NCBI GenBank assembly: GCA_040255465.1
Contig: JBDZVA010000002.1
Location: 62,001-126,000, forward strand
Origin: UBA5793 sp040255465
GTDB taxonomy: Bacteria; Planctomycetota; Phycisphaerae; Phycisphaerales; UBA5793
Reading direction: 5' to 3'
DNA length: 64,000 nt
In this document: positions 1 to 9,118 of the stretch, one piece after another
Position numbering within the stretch: the stretch's first letter is position 1
Layout: each line of letters opens with the position of its first letter
The notes under the pieces: model-generated
Told to the model about the DNA's origin: nothing
The model's input: the letters and a program-made list of their open reading frames with translations, nothing else
Databases searched by the model: none
Program-made: the position numbers and the translations under genes

Positions 1-609
1 AGTTTCGACATGACGTCGGTTGACTGGTCGAGCGGAACGCGGGCCACGGTCAGCAACCTCACCATCGGCGGAGGCAACTCGGGCCTGCGCGATGACGCCA
101 CTTCGCGCGGCGTCAACGGGCATGTGACCGGGTTCACGTCGCTGGGCGAATTGCTGCTGGCGACGCGGTGGGCGCAGGTCAACGGCGGGCCGTCGTACGA
201 AGTCGATCCGGCGGTGCTCCCGGGCGAGTCGGCGTACCTCACCGGTCGCGACGGCTCGAACCTCACCTATGAGCCGCTCAACCCCAATGGATTGAATGTG
301 GACCCGACGTGGCAGACCAACTTCGACCCGACCGACGATCCCAGCGAGCACCTGGCGCTGATTCGCGCCATTCGCAACAGCGTCTCGACGCGCAGCGATG
401 TCTTTGTGGCGTACATCACGCTGGTTGGCTTCACGCCTGACGACATTCGGCGAGCCGAAGAGCCCGGCGGCTCGGTCACGAAGAAGTTGACGCGTCTCGA
501 GGCTTCGATGGAACAGCGCTACGTGGTCGTGTTTGACCGATCGGGCGTCAAGAGCCCGTCGGACCGGCCCCGCGTGTTGTTCGCAGCCCAGGAGGTTCCA
601 TCGCGCTGA
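1..609 (+). CDS. 3' part of an unrecognised large protein (5' end outside window)
   Basis: The frame is open to the left edge and ends at TGA 607-609, so this is the C-terminal part of a longer protein. About 200 residues are visible, with no membrane segment and no motif I recognise. The composition (many G, D, S and T; a late stretch of regular basic/acidic residues around KKLTRLEASMEQRYVVVFDRS) suggests a large extracellular or pilus-associated planctomycete protein, but that is only an impression. An internal ATG at position 10 is unlikely to be the true start because coding character continues upstream of it. It lies head-to-head in 3' ends (convergent) with the AsmA-like gene, 87 bases away. 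Confidence 0.6.
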   Translation, partial: SFDMTSVDWSSGTRATVSNLTIGGGNSGLRDDATSRGVNGHVTGFTSLGELLLATRWAQVNGGPSYEVDPAVLPGESAYLTGRDGSNLTYEPLNPNGLNVDPTWQTNFDPTDDPSEHLALIRAIRNSVSTRSDVFVAYITLVGFTPDDIRRAEEPGGSVTKKLTRLEASMEQRYVVVFDRSGVKSPSDRPRVLFAAQEVPSR

Positions 610-696
610 ATCGTCAGCGCTGTATGAAGGGTACATTTCAGACGACCGCGCCGCTCGCTCATCCGGACGTCGGCGCGGTTTGTCATTGGCGAACAG

Positions 697-3600
697 TCAG
701 TTCATTGGCGACGGCGTGATGATCGCCGTGTCGGTCTGGACCGAAGCCGTCCCGCCGGGGCGCGTCGCCGAGACTGGCGCGTCGGCGTGGGCTTCGAGCC
801 GCGCGCTGGGTTTTTCAAGCGTTCCCGTCACGTGGATGCTCATGAACAGGTCGCGCAGCCCCTCCCAGAGAGGCGTCAGCAGGGGAGCGCGCAGCTTCGA
901 CGAGGTGTTGAAGCGCATGTCGAGCGCCTTTGACTCGTAGTTCAGCACGCCGCGTCCGATGAGGGACATGGCGGGGGAGTCGAGCAGCAGCCGCTCGAAG
1001 ATGACTTCGTTGCCCTCGACGAAGTAGGCGATCTCGGCTTCACGGAAACTGGTCGAAACGGGCAGCGTCAGCGCGCTGAGCTGCAGCGCCCACATGGCCA
1101 GAGGCACTTCGTATAACTCGGCATCACGAACGCGAATCACGCCGCGGCCGATGCGCGACTCGGACTGCCCGAAGGTTCCGGCAATCGACAGCCCCGCTTC
1201 CAGGCGGCCGGGTCGCTTCGCGCTTGCGTCGGCGGGGGGCTGGTCGCTTTCTCCGGCGTTGTCCGGATCGCGCCGCGGCGGCAATCGACGCAGCACGGGA
1301 TCGACTGCAACCTGCGTGAGCGACAGTCGCAGATCGTACTGCCCGGGCTGGCCCTTCCAGGGTACGTGCAGCCAACCCTCGGCGGACAAGCGGCCGCCGT
1401 AGCAGTCGCCGACGAGGTGGGGCACGTCAACGAGGCCGGGGTCATCTCCGGTGCTCAGATCGGCGTGCACATCGGTGACCAGTCGTCCCAGCACGAGCAT
1501 GCGCGAGACGTTCATGGCGACGGTGCCGTGCAGCCAGGGTTCATCCGAGCGTCGCTGCACCTGAAGTCGCAATGAACCGTCGAGCTCGGTGATCGGAATG
1601 GAGAGGTTCATCGACGCGTCCCGGACGTTGAGCACGCCGTCGAACGTCAGGGTTTCGATCGGGGGATCATCGCCTTGCGTCTCTGGTTGCCGCGTGTAGT
1701 GAATGTCGGCATCACTGAGTTCGAGACTCTGGCCGACGCTCAGGTCGATGGCGTCGATCAACTGATTGGCGGCTTTAGGCAGCAGGGCTCGCACGCGGCC
1801 GTTTACCTTGTCCGCCGAGGCGCTGAGGCGCAGTCTGGCGTCCACTGCATCGCTGCGACTGACCGTGCCGCTCAGGCGGATGAGTCCATCCTGGTACGAG
1901 CCGAAGAGATTGCTCAACTCGACAGAGTCAGGCGATACGATCGCGCTGCCGGTGATGCGCTGGACCTCGAAGCGCTCGGAGCCGAGCGTGAGATCGAGTG
2001 ACCTGGGTTGCAGGTTGATGAGATAGTCCGGGCGCTGGGCCCCGGCCGCTCGGGTGTAGTTGAACGAAGCGTCGAAGGCGCCTGTTGGCGCTGCCGCATC
2101 GGAGCCGGTCTGCGACAGCAACTGGGAGACGCCGTCTGCGAACATCTGGTACACGGGCGCTTCGAAGCGGCCGCTTTCGACCTTGGCGTCCAGATCAGTG
2201 GCGTGATCGGTGGTCCATGCGAGTGAACCGTTGAGGGACACGCGCCCGGCGGAAGCGCCCTTGCAGGCGGCGTCGACGCGAACCTCATCGAACGCGACCA
2301 GCCCGGGGGTGATTCGCAGCGTGCCTTGCGGATTGCTGATGTCGACGCGGTGCTCCGCGATGACAAGCGAGCCGGACTTGGGGATCATCGTCAGATCAAA
2401 CGTGTTGCCGTTCTGTTCCGACTGGCGATACGTCAGCGACGCGTCGGCCGTTCCTTTCGGATCGAATCGATCCCAGAAGCGGCGCATCTCGTCGACGCCG
2501 CGGTCATTCCCGATTGCCGAGGCGAGGTCGATGAGGTGGGGCTGGAGGTCCAGATTCTGGCCGTCTACGTTCAGATCGAGATTGGTCTGTCCGTCGGCCC
2601 AGTCCACCAAGCCGCTGGCGTTGATCCGCTGCGCTCCGCTGAGGGCGCTGAAGCGGTGGATGTCGACGCTTCGACGGTGCACGGTGAGCCCGGCCTGGAC
2701 CTGCGTCAGCGGCAGGGTGCGTGGCCAGATCCACTGGAGTTCTGATTCGCAGGCAACGCGCTCGGACTCGGGTGACGTTGCGGCATCCGCCAACGAGACG
2801 TCGATGTCGAAAGCCGCCTTGCCCCGTTCATCGGTTGAAACCGTTCCGTCGGCGGTGAGTGAGCCGGTCAGTCGAAGCCCGGCCACGACCTGGGCTCCGT
2901 CGGACAAGCGCGGCATGTCGAGCGGGTCGAGGTCGCGCCAGTGTCGATCTGGAATGGCTCGGAACAAGTACTCGTTGATTGGAATACCTTCGGCGTGAAG
3001 CGTCAGGTGCGGCTCAAGTCGGCGCTCGGGCTGGCGCAGGCGGTCGACACCGCCGCTGACCACGGCGCGCCCGCCCGACAGGCCCTCCACCACGAGGTCC
3101 TGAAGAATCTCAATCCGGTCATAGCCGATGAGGATCTCGCCCGAGATCAGCCGCACCGGATAGGGAAACTCCTCGTAGACGATGCCCAGCGGCGCTTCCG
3201 GATCGCTCAGGCTGATGATGTTTGAAACCTTGGTGGGCTGGGACGGCCCCCGCTCTCGCTGGATCTTCGAGCGGATGCTGATCCGCCCGCCCAGTTCAAA
3301 GGTCGGTCGCCGGAGCACCGCCTGGATGTCCGTCATTCGATCGCGAATAGCCTCCTGCCGGGCGGCATCGGCGCCAGGCTGCGATTCCTCCGGGCCGGCC
3401 AGATCCTTGTACTCGCGCATCAAGCCCATGACCTCATCGCTCAGGCGGGTGACATCAGCGCTACCGAGGAAGAGTTGATGCTCATGCAGTCGGTGCTCCC
3501 AGTCCTGGTTGAAGAATTCGTCGATCGCCCCGCCGCGCTGTTCGCCAAGAGCCGCACGCAGATGCTCGTCGATGGGTACGTTGATGGCGTACATTTCGAC

Positions 3601-5076
3601 GTCGACTTCTGGATCGGGGCCGGGGGGTGAGATGCGTCCGGAGACAAAAATCTGTCCACCACTGGGCCCACGGCCGGCCAGCGCGACGATGTGCACTTCA
3701 TCGTCGTCAAACTCGACGGCGCCGGTCAGCCCGGTGAGCGGGTAGGGGAAGTCGCGGTAACTGCCTTCGGCATTGAGCAGTTCGACGCGGCCCGAGGCGC
3801 GCACCGGCCGCGATGCTGATTCCGTGGTGGAGGCGCCGGCGGGATCGCGCGCGGATCGCTTGAGCGTCACATGCGCATCGAGCAATCCCGTCGGGCCACC
3901 CAGTTGAATCAGTTGATTGTCCACCAGTTCGCGCACGGAAACGGGCAGCGCGGTGAGCATGTTCATATTGCGCGAGAGATCGAATCGGGCCACGTCGAAC
4001 GTGAGATCGAAACCAGGTGATCGATCGACCGATGCGAACGAACCCGTCAAGCCGTAATGCACGCCTTCAATGTCGCCCGACAGGCCGATGAGGTCGACCT
4101 GACCGTCGTGGATGACCACGCTGCCGCGCACGTTGGTCATGCGCGGGGCCTGGGTATCGCGGTCGGGGTCGAAACTCGGGACCGGCAGCGACCAGTCGAT
4201 TCCGTCCATGGCGATTTCGATTTCGTAGCGGCCATCGGCGCTGATCTGGAATCCGATGGGCTCCAGCGAGCCGCTGGGCTCGATGGTGTTCCACCACTCT
4301 CGTGCGACCAGCGGCAAGAGTTTTGCCCGGCGCGGATCAAAGGTCACCCCGCTGAGAATGGACGACCCTTCGGCTGTTGCGACATTGAATCGCCCGGCGA
4401 TGTGCATGCCGTCCAGCTGCGGGCCGCCCAATGGAATGATCTCCTCAAGATCAAAGGTGTACCAGTCGCGTGCATCGGGATCGGCCATCGAGGCGTCCGG
4501 CTGGAGCGAACCGTTGACGCGCAACTCGCCGGAGGGTTGGAAGGTGGTGCCGCGATGCTCGCCCACCTGCACGATCGCGGAGCGAAGTTCGACATGGGGC
4601 CAGACCATCGCCGGCGTCGGCCCGCCGGACGGCGCCATGACCAGCCCGCCGATGTTGAATCGACCGGTGTCGAGATCTTCGCTCAGCCGCAGCAGGGCGT
4701 CGTCAATGGTGAGGCGCTTCACAGTCAGCCGCCCGGCCATCAGTTCATCGCGATCGAGGCTCATCGTGACGTCGGGCACCTGAAGCAACTCGCTGGCGGG
4801 TCCCTTCACGCTCGGTACAAGAATGCGCACATTGGTGAGATGGAGACGTCCATTGAGGCTCAGGTCAGCCGAGCCGATGGTCACTTTGCCGCCGACCATT
4901 GAGGAGAGGATCGATTCGATGCGCGGCGCCAGGAACCACGAACTGGTCAGCGCCTGCCAGGCGAGGACCACCAGCACGCACAGCACGATGACCAGCATCG
5001 CCAGCCGCTTGCACCAGCGCCAGAGCCGGCTCGGCGGGCGGGTGGGGGAGGCGGCCTTGTTGCCCGAATCACTCAT
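697..5076 (-). CDS. AsmA/DUF3971-like inner-membrane-anchored giant envelope protein
   Basis: About 1459 residues. The N-terminus has a short basic cytoplasmic segment and one membrane helix (about residues 24-44), followed by a long periplasmic region rich in alternating beta-strand patterns of the AsmA/TamB type (for example GKVTIGSADLSLNGRLHLTN near the start). A C-terminal stretch with a mutated-lipid-transfer-like beta pattern (GRGVLNYESKALDMRFNTSS) is typical of these proteins. The family is linked to phospholipid transport or outer-membrane homeostasis. I chose ATG 5076-5074 because its ATGA overlaps the TGA of the carboxyltransferase gene, implying translational coupling; a longer frame upstream lies inside that gene. 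Family assignment is from overall pattern, not from a catalytic motif. Confidence 0.75.
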   Translation of the reverse strand: MSDSGNKAASPTRPPSRLWRWCKRLAMLVIVLCVLVVLAWQALTSSWFLAPRIESILSSMVGGKVTIGSADLSLNGRLHLTNVRILVPSVKGPASELLQVPDVTMSLDRDELMAGRLTVKRLTIDDALLRLSEDLDTGRFNIGGLVMAPSGGPTPAMVWPHVELRSAIVQVGEHRGTTFQPSGELRVNGSLQPDASMADPDARDWYTFDLEEIIPLGGPQLDGMHIAGRFNVATAEGSSILSGVTFDPRRAKLLPLVAREWWNTIEPSGSLEPIGFQISADGRYEIEIAMDGIDWSLPVPSFDPDRDTQAPRMTNVRGSVVIHDGQVDLIGLSGDIEGVHYGLTGSFASVDRSPGFDLTFDVARFDLSRNMNMLTALPVSVRELVDNQLIQLGGPTGLLDAHVTLKRSARDPAGASTTESASRPVRASGRVELLNAEGSYRDFPYPLTGLTGAVEFDDDEVHIVALAGRGPSGGQIFVSGRISPPGPDPEVDVEMYAINVPIDEHLRAALGEQRGGAIDEFFNQDWEHRLHEHQLFLGSADVTRLSDEVMGLMREYKDLAGPEESQPGADAARQEAIRDRMTDIQAVLRRPTFELGGRISIRSKIQRERGPSQPTKVSNIISLSDPEAPLGIVYEEFPYPVRLISGEILIGYDRIEILQDLVVEGLSGGRAVVSGGVDRLRQPERRLEPHLTLHAEGIPINEYLFRAIPDRHWRDLDPLDMPRLSDGAQVVAGLRLTGSLTADGTVSTDERGKAAFDIDVSLADAATSPESERVACESELQWIWPRTLPLTQVQAGLTVHRRSVDIHRFSALSGAQRINASGLVDWADGQTNLDLNVDGQNLDLQPHLIDLASAIGNDRGVDEMRRFWDRFDPKGTADASLTYRQSEQNGNTFDLTMIPKSGSLVIAEHRVDISNPQGTLRITPGLVAFDEVRVDAACKGASAGRVSLNGSLAWTTDHATDLDAKVESGRFEAPVYQMFADGVSQLLSQTGSDAAAPTGAFDASFNYTRAAGAQRPDYLINLQPRSLDLTLGSERFEVQRITGSAIVSPDSVELSNLFGSYQDGLIRLSGTVSRSDAVDARLRLSASADKVNGRVRALLPKAANQLIDAIDLSVGQSLELSDADIHYTRQPETQGDDPPIETLTFDGVLNVRDASMNLSIPITELDGSLRLQVQRRSDEPWLHGTVAMNVSRMLVLGRLVTDVHADLSTGDDPGLVDVPHLVGDCYGGRLSAEGWLHVPWKGQPGQYDLRLSLTQVAVDPVLRRLPPRRDPDNAGESDQPPADASAKRPGRLEAGLSIAGTFGQSESRIGRGVIRVRDAELYEVPLAMWALQLSALTLPVSTSFREAEIAYFVEGNEVIFERLLLDSPAMSLIGRGVLNYESKALDMRFNTSSKLRAPLLTPLWEGLRDLFMSIHVTGTLEKPSARLEAHADAPVSATRPGGTASVQTDTAIITPSPMN

Positions 5077-6719
5077 ACCTGCAATACACCGGTCTTGAAC
5101 TCCCGATCGATCGGGCACTTGCTCGCCATGCGCAGGGCGTCGATCATTTCCTGGCGGGTTTCGTGCGGCTCGATGATCCGGTCGACCCATCCCCGCGCGG
5201 CGCCGTAGCGGATATCGGCCTGCTCGCCGTAACTTGCTTTGACGGCGGCGAGCACTTCCTGTCGTTCCGTTTCATCGACGATTTCGCCGCGCCGTTCCAG
5301 CGCGGCAAGTTGAATCTGCGCCAGCACACCGGCCGCCTGATTGGCGCCCATGACGGCGAACTTCGAGCCCGGCCAGCCATAGGTCAGAAACGGGTCGAAC
5401 GCCCGGCCGCACATGGCGTAGTTGCCGGCGCCGTAGGAGTTGCCGACGATCAGCGCGATCTTGGGCACGACGCAGTTGCTCATCGCGTTGACCATCTTGG
5501 CGCCGCTGCGGATGATGCCGCTCTGCTCGCTGTCGCGCCCAACCATGAAGCCGGTGGTGTCATTGACGAAGATGATCGGCAACTGCTTCTGGTTGCAGTC
5601 CATGATAAACCGTGCGGCCTTGTCGGCGCTTTCGTGGTAAATCACAGCGGGCATCTGGGCGCCGACGTTGGCGCTCTTGGTCAGTTTGCGCTGATTGGCG
5701 ACGATGCCACAGGGCCAGCCGCCGATGCGCGTGTAGGTGCAGATGATCGACGGCCCGTACTCGGCCTTGTATTCGTTGCTCGTGCCCGCATCGACAATGC
5801 ACTCGAGCAGTTCGTTCATGTCATACTGTTCGGCAGCGCTTTCGCGGAAGATCTTGTAGACGTCTTCGCCCTTGCGCGCTGCCGACACGGGCGTGTTGGG
5901 CGGCTGGGCGACGGGCGTCACGCTCTGAACCGACTCCATGAGCGAGCGCAGCCGGCGCAGGCAGTCTTCATCGGTCTTCTCGTGGTAGTCGATCGTGCCG
6001 CTGATGGCGGCGTGCATTTCCGCGCCGCCCAGCGCTTCGTGATCGACGACCTGCCCGATGGCCGCCTTCACCAGCGCCGGCCCTGCGAGATAGAGTCCGC
6101 TGCCGTCGGTCATAAGCAGCGTATCGCAGAGCACCGGCAGGTAGCCGCCGCCCGCGACGCAGTTGCCCATGATCGCCGCGATCTGTGTGATTCCCGCGGC
6201 GCTGATCACTGCGTTGTTGCGAAAGATTCGGCCGAAGTCATCGGTGTCGGGAAACACGTCCTCCTGAAGGGGGAGAAACACGCCGGCCGAGTCGACGAGA
6301 TAGATCAGAGGCAGCCGCGCCTGCTGGGCGATCATCTGAGCTCGGATGATCTTCTTGCAGGTCATCGGGAAGAACGCGCCGGCTTTGACCGTGGCGTCGT
6401 TGGCGATGATCATGCATTGACGGCCGTCGACCGGACCCACGCCGGTGACCACGCCCGCGGCGGGTGCGCCGCCGTAGTCGCCGTACATGTTCCAGGCGCT
6501 GAACAGGCCGAGCTCGACAAAGCGTCCATGCCCGCGGTTGGGTCGATCGACGAGCAGCTCGACGCGCTCTCTGGCTGTGAGGCGCTGCTTGGCGTGCTGC
6601 CGCTCGATGGCTTTGCGTCCACCGCCGAGTGCGATCTCGGCGGCCTGACTGCGAAACTCCTCGGTGGCCAGCCGCAGCGTGTCCTCCCCGGCCCGCGTGT
6701 CCTTGGTGCGTGTGAGCAT
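5073..6719 (-). CDS. acyl-CoA carboxylase carboxyltransferase (beta) subunit, methylcrotonyl/propionyl-CoA type
   Basis: About 548 residues with the two-domain crotonase-like carboxyltransferase fold. The N half shows RQHAKQRLTARERVELLVD, then GVVTGVGPVDGRQCMIIAND and NCVAGGGYLPVLCD; the C half shows FVNDTTGFMVGRDSEQSGIIRSGAK and NSYGAGNYAMCGRAFDP. Such subunits move carboxyl from carboxybiotin to an acyl-CoA; the length and the GFMVG-type C half fit MccB/PccB homologues. No biotin carboxylase or biotin carrier gene is in the window, so the substrate is undetermined. Start: ATG 6719-6717, with GGAG 12 bases upstream; ATG 6737 is an alternative. The stop overlaps the start of the AsmA-like gene (ATGA). 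Confidence 0.88.
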   Translation of the reverse strand: MLTRTKDTRAGEDTLRLATEEFRSQAAEIALGGGRKAIERQHAKQRLTARERVELLVDRPNRGHGRFVELGLFSAWNMYGDYGGAPAAGVVTGVGPVDGRQCMIIANDATVKAGAFFPMTCKKIIRAQMIAQQARLPLIYLVDSAGVFLPLQEDVFPDTDDFGRIFRNNAVISAAGITQIAAIMGNCVAGGGYLPVLCDTLLMTDGSGLYLAGPALVKAAIGQVVDHEALGGAEMHAAISGTIDYHEKTDEDCLRRLRSLMESVQSVTPVAQPPNTPVSAARKGEDVYKIFRESAAEQYDMNELLECIVDAGTSNEYKAEYGPSIICTYTRIGGWPCGIVANQRKLTKSANVGAQMPAVIYHESADKAARFIMDCNQKQLPIIFVNDTTGFMVGRDSEQSGIIRSGAKMVNAMSNCVVPKIALIVGNSYGAGNYAMCGRAFDPFLTYGWPGSKFAVMGANQAAGVLAQIQLAALERRGEIVDETERQEVLAAVKASYGEQADIRYGAARGWVDRIIEPHETRQEMIDALRMASKCPIDREFKTGVLQV

Positions 6720-6962
6720 ACCCGTCGCGTTCTCCATCCGAAAAAGGGGCCCGAATCCACCACGCGGTGGGCCCGCGAACCAGTCGCGGAACGGGGAACG
6801 CAATCCTAGCGCGGTGGGGGGTGGGAATGGTCCGGCCGTGGCGGGTCCGAGCGAGCACCGGTACACTCTCTCGGTGTCCCAGCAGACCAGCGGGGACAAC
6901 CTCGGCCGGGTCTCATTGCGATCCGGCTCCGGATGATACCGGCGGTCGCGCGGGGTTGCGGC

Positions 6963-7649
6963 ATGAGCGAGTTGCACAACACAACAGCCGGCAAGAGAAG
7001 GCAGTCCTGGTCGCTGGTGCGGGCCGGCATTGGCGGCCTGGTGTTCGTCGGCATGCTGCTGTTTCTGCTGTGGATACCGGTGATGAAGACCGGTCGTTTT
7101 GATGCGATTCGTGGCGCGGGCTGCTTTGTGCTCCCACTTGTGCTTGGGGCTTGTGGCGTATCGGCGTACTGTTTTTTCCGCGCAGTCCAATTGAGATGGC
7201 CGGCGGGGGATGGGTGCTGTTGCCTGGACTGTGGGTATGACCTCCGGGGAACTGAGAGTTACAGCTGCTCTGAGTGTGGCCGCGCATTTGACCCGAACAA
7301 CCCGGAGACATTTGGCAATTCGCACCATTGGTTCATCCGCAACGCTGCTCCGGGCGCTCGATCGCGGGCGGCAATCATCACAATTGTACTGTGCCTCTGG
7401 AGCATCACCGCTTTCGGAGAGTTCTCGTTTGTGCCGTCGATGGTCAGCGGCCCGTTTATCTTTGTGCGCGCGTGGGATTCGTGGCCCTACAACGTTGTCG
7501 CTGTCGTCGTCGCCCTTTGTGTCCTGGCGCCAACGGTCCTGTGGGTTCTGACCGACCGGCTCAGGTTTGCGGGCCTGGGGCTCATCGCCGGCGTTCTGTC
7601 AGTGGCGCTGTCTTTCTGGATCGTGTTTCTGATGGCGACGGGCGAGTAA
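6963..7649 (+). CDS. membrane protein with planctomycete-type double-CxxC zinc ribbon
   Basis: About 228 residues. Two hydrophobic helices near residues 20-75 precede a zinc ribbon, CLDCGYDLRG ... CSECGRAFDP, and further membrane helices follow to the C-terminus. The CGYDLRG/C-x2-CGR ribbon is recurrent in Planctomycetota membrane proteins of unknown function and is one of the better taxonomic clues here. It starts in the divergent promoter region opposite the carboxyltransferase gene. ATG 6963 is preferred over an upstream in-frame ATG at 6933 because the latter adds only a basic, non-conserved-looking segment. Function unknown. Confidence 0.75.
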   Translation: MSELHNTTAGKRRQSWSLVRAGIGGLVFVGMLLFLLWIPVMKTGRFDAIRGAGCFVLPLVLGACGVSAYCFFRAVQLRWPAGDGCCCLDCGYDLRGTESYSCSECGRAFDPNNPETFGNSHHWFIRNAAPGARSRAAIITIVLCLWSITAFGEFSFVPSMVSGPFIFVRAWDSWPYNVVAVVVALCVLAPTVLWVLTDRLRFAGLGLIAGVLSVALSFWIVFLMATGE

Positions 7650-7679
7650 GCGGAGCGGCGGCGAAGCCGGCGTACGATC

Positions 7680-8045
7680 TTGCGGTTCCATTTGGCCCTC
7701 GTGGAGCACTTCCCCGTGGCACTGCTCATCGCCCGACTGATCGTCATCGTGCTTGGCGCTTACGCGCTGATCGGCGTGGTCTTTGCCATCGCGTTCGTCA
7801 CCTCGGGTGTCACGCGAGTTGATCACAACGCAACGGGCTCAACGCGCGGGTTTCGGCTGATCATCATTCCCGGCGTCGCGGCGCTGTGGCCGGTCATGCT
7901 CGCCAGGTGGATCGCAGCCGGACGCCCCCGTGGTACAGCCCCGGTCGGCAGCGCCTCATCGGACATGGCGCTGCATCTGCGGTGGTGGTTGATTCTTCCT
8001 CCACTGCTGGTCGTGGCATTCATTCTCGCACTCATCAACAGGTAG
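7680..8045 (+). CDS. small polytopic membrane protein, first of a redox gene trio
   Basis: About 121 residues with three predicted membrane helices (about 12-40, 60-80 and 100-118) and a central GSTRGFRLIIIPGVAALWP segment. The start is uncertain: TTG 7680, GTG 7701 or GTG 7716 are all possible. It ends 8 bases before the ferric-reductase/Rieske gene and is probably co-transcribed with it. I do not recognise the family; the position suggests a structural or assembly partner of the redox protein downstream. Confidence 0.6.
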   Translation: MRFHLALVEHFPVALLIARLIVIVLGAYALIGVVFAIAFVTSGVTRVDHNATGSTRGFRLIIIPGVAALWPVMLARWIAAGRPRGTAPVGSASSDMALHLRWWLILPPLLVVAFILALINR

Positions 8046-8053
8046 CGCCCCGC

Positions 8054-9118
8054 ATGTCTGTTGCATATCGCACGGTCCAGTGGAATGCTCACAAGCGCGT
8101 CTACGACCTCGTGATTGTCACGGGAATCGGGCTGTATGTGCTGCTGTTTCTGGCCGCCGGGAGTCTGGTGTGGAGGGGCGATCATGCGATCAGCCCGATG
8201 ATCCTGCTCATTCGCGCGTTTGGCACGTGCAGCCTGATCATGCTGCACATCGTGCTGTGCATCGGTCCGTTGGCGCGCCTTGAGCCGCGCGTGGCGCCGC
8301 TGCTTTACAACCGCCGGCACTTCGGCGTGGCGACGTTTCTTGTCGGTCTGGTGCATGCGGCTCTTGTGCTGCTGTGGTACCACGGATTCGGCGTCCTCTC
8401 GCCGCCGGTCTCGCTGCTGGCGAGTAATGTGCAGTACCGTTCGATCTCGGCTTTTCCCTTTGAGATCCTCGGAGCGATCGCGCTGTTAGTCTTGTTTCTG
8501 ATGGCGGCGACGAGCCATGACTTCTGGCTGGCGAACCTCTCGCCGCGCCTGTGGAAGCGGCTGCACATGTGCGTCTACCTCGCGTACGCGCTGCTTGTAG
8601 CCCACGTCGCGCTCGGGGCGCTGCAGAGCGAGCGAGCCGTGATCTACCCCATCGTCCTTGGTGCTGGCGTCGTCCTTGTTGCGAGTTTGCATCTTGTCGC
8701 GGGAATACGTGAGACCAGGCGCAATCGAGCGCGGCGCGTCGAGGTCTCAGGCGAGCAGTGGATTAACGCATGCAAGATCAGTGACATTGAGGAGGGCGCG
8801 GCGGTGACTGTGACGCTTGCCTCCGACGAGCGGGTCGCAGTCTATCGAAACGGCGAGAACGTTTCAGCGCTTTCCGATCGCTGTGCTCACCAGGGCGGGC
8901 CGTTGGGCGAGGGCCGGATCGTCGGCGGGTGCGTGACCTGTCCATGGCACGGCTATCAGTATCGTCCTGAAGATGGCCAATCGCCGCCGCCCTATACGGA
9001 GAAATTGCCGACGTATCGCTTGAAGGTGGAGGCCGGGACAGTGATGCTCGATCCGACGGCCCTGCCGCCGGGTACGCACGTCGAGCCGGCGAGAATTGAA
9101 GAGGTGAGCCATGGGTGA
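8054..9118 (+). CDS. ferric-reductase-like transmembrane domain fused to a Rieske [2Fe-2S] domain
   Basis: About 354 residues. Residues 20-220 form about six membrane helices containing paired histidines of the ferric-reductase/cytochrome b type (ML-H-IVLCIGP, LV-H-AALVL, WKRL-H-MCVYLAYALLVA-H-VALG). The C-terminal 120 residues are a Rieske ferredoxin with CAHQGG and, 20 residues on, CPWHGYQY, which supply the two Cys and two His cluster ligands. The fusion should pass electrons between membrane haem and an iron-sulfur domain; donor and acceptor are unknown. ATG 8054 is chosen because residues encoded upstream of it look non-coding. The stop overlaps the next gene's start by 8 bases. Confidence 0.82.
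   Translation: MSVAYRTVQWNAHKRVYDLVIVTGIGLYVLLFLAAGSLVWRGDHAISPMILLIRAFGTCSLIMLHIVLCIGPLARLEPRVAPLLYNRRHFGVATFLVGLVHAALVLLWYHGFGVLSPPVSLLASNVQYRSISAFPFEILGAIALLVLFLMAATSHDFWLANLSPRLWKRLHMCVYLAYALLVAHVALGALQSERAVIYPIVLGAGVVLVASLHLVAGIRETRRNRARRVEVSGEQWINACKISDIEEGAAVTVTLASDERVAVYRNGENVSALSDRCAHQGGPLGEGRIVGGCVTCPWHGYQYRPEDGQSPPPYTEKLPTYRLKVEAGTVMLDPTALPPGTHVEPARIEEVSHG

Noticed and set aside
4057..4902. 281-codon plus-strand frame opposite the AsmA-like gene
   Set aside because: Shadow frame; no recognisable motif or ribosome binding site.
5163..6809. Long plus-strand frame (548 codons) opposite the carboxyltransferase
   Set aside because: It mirrors the codons of a clear minus-strand enzyme and has no domain or RBS; a typical shadow frame in high-GC DNA.
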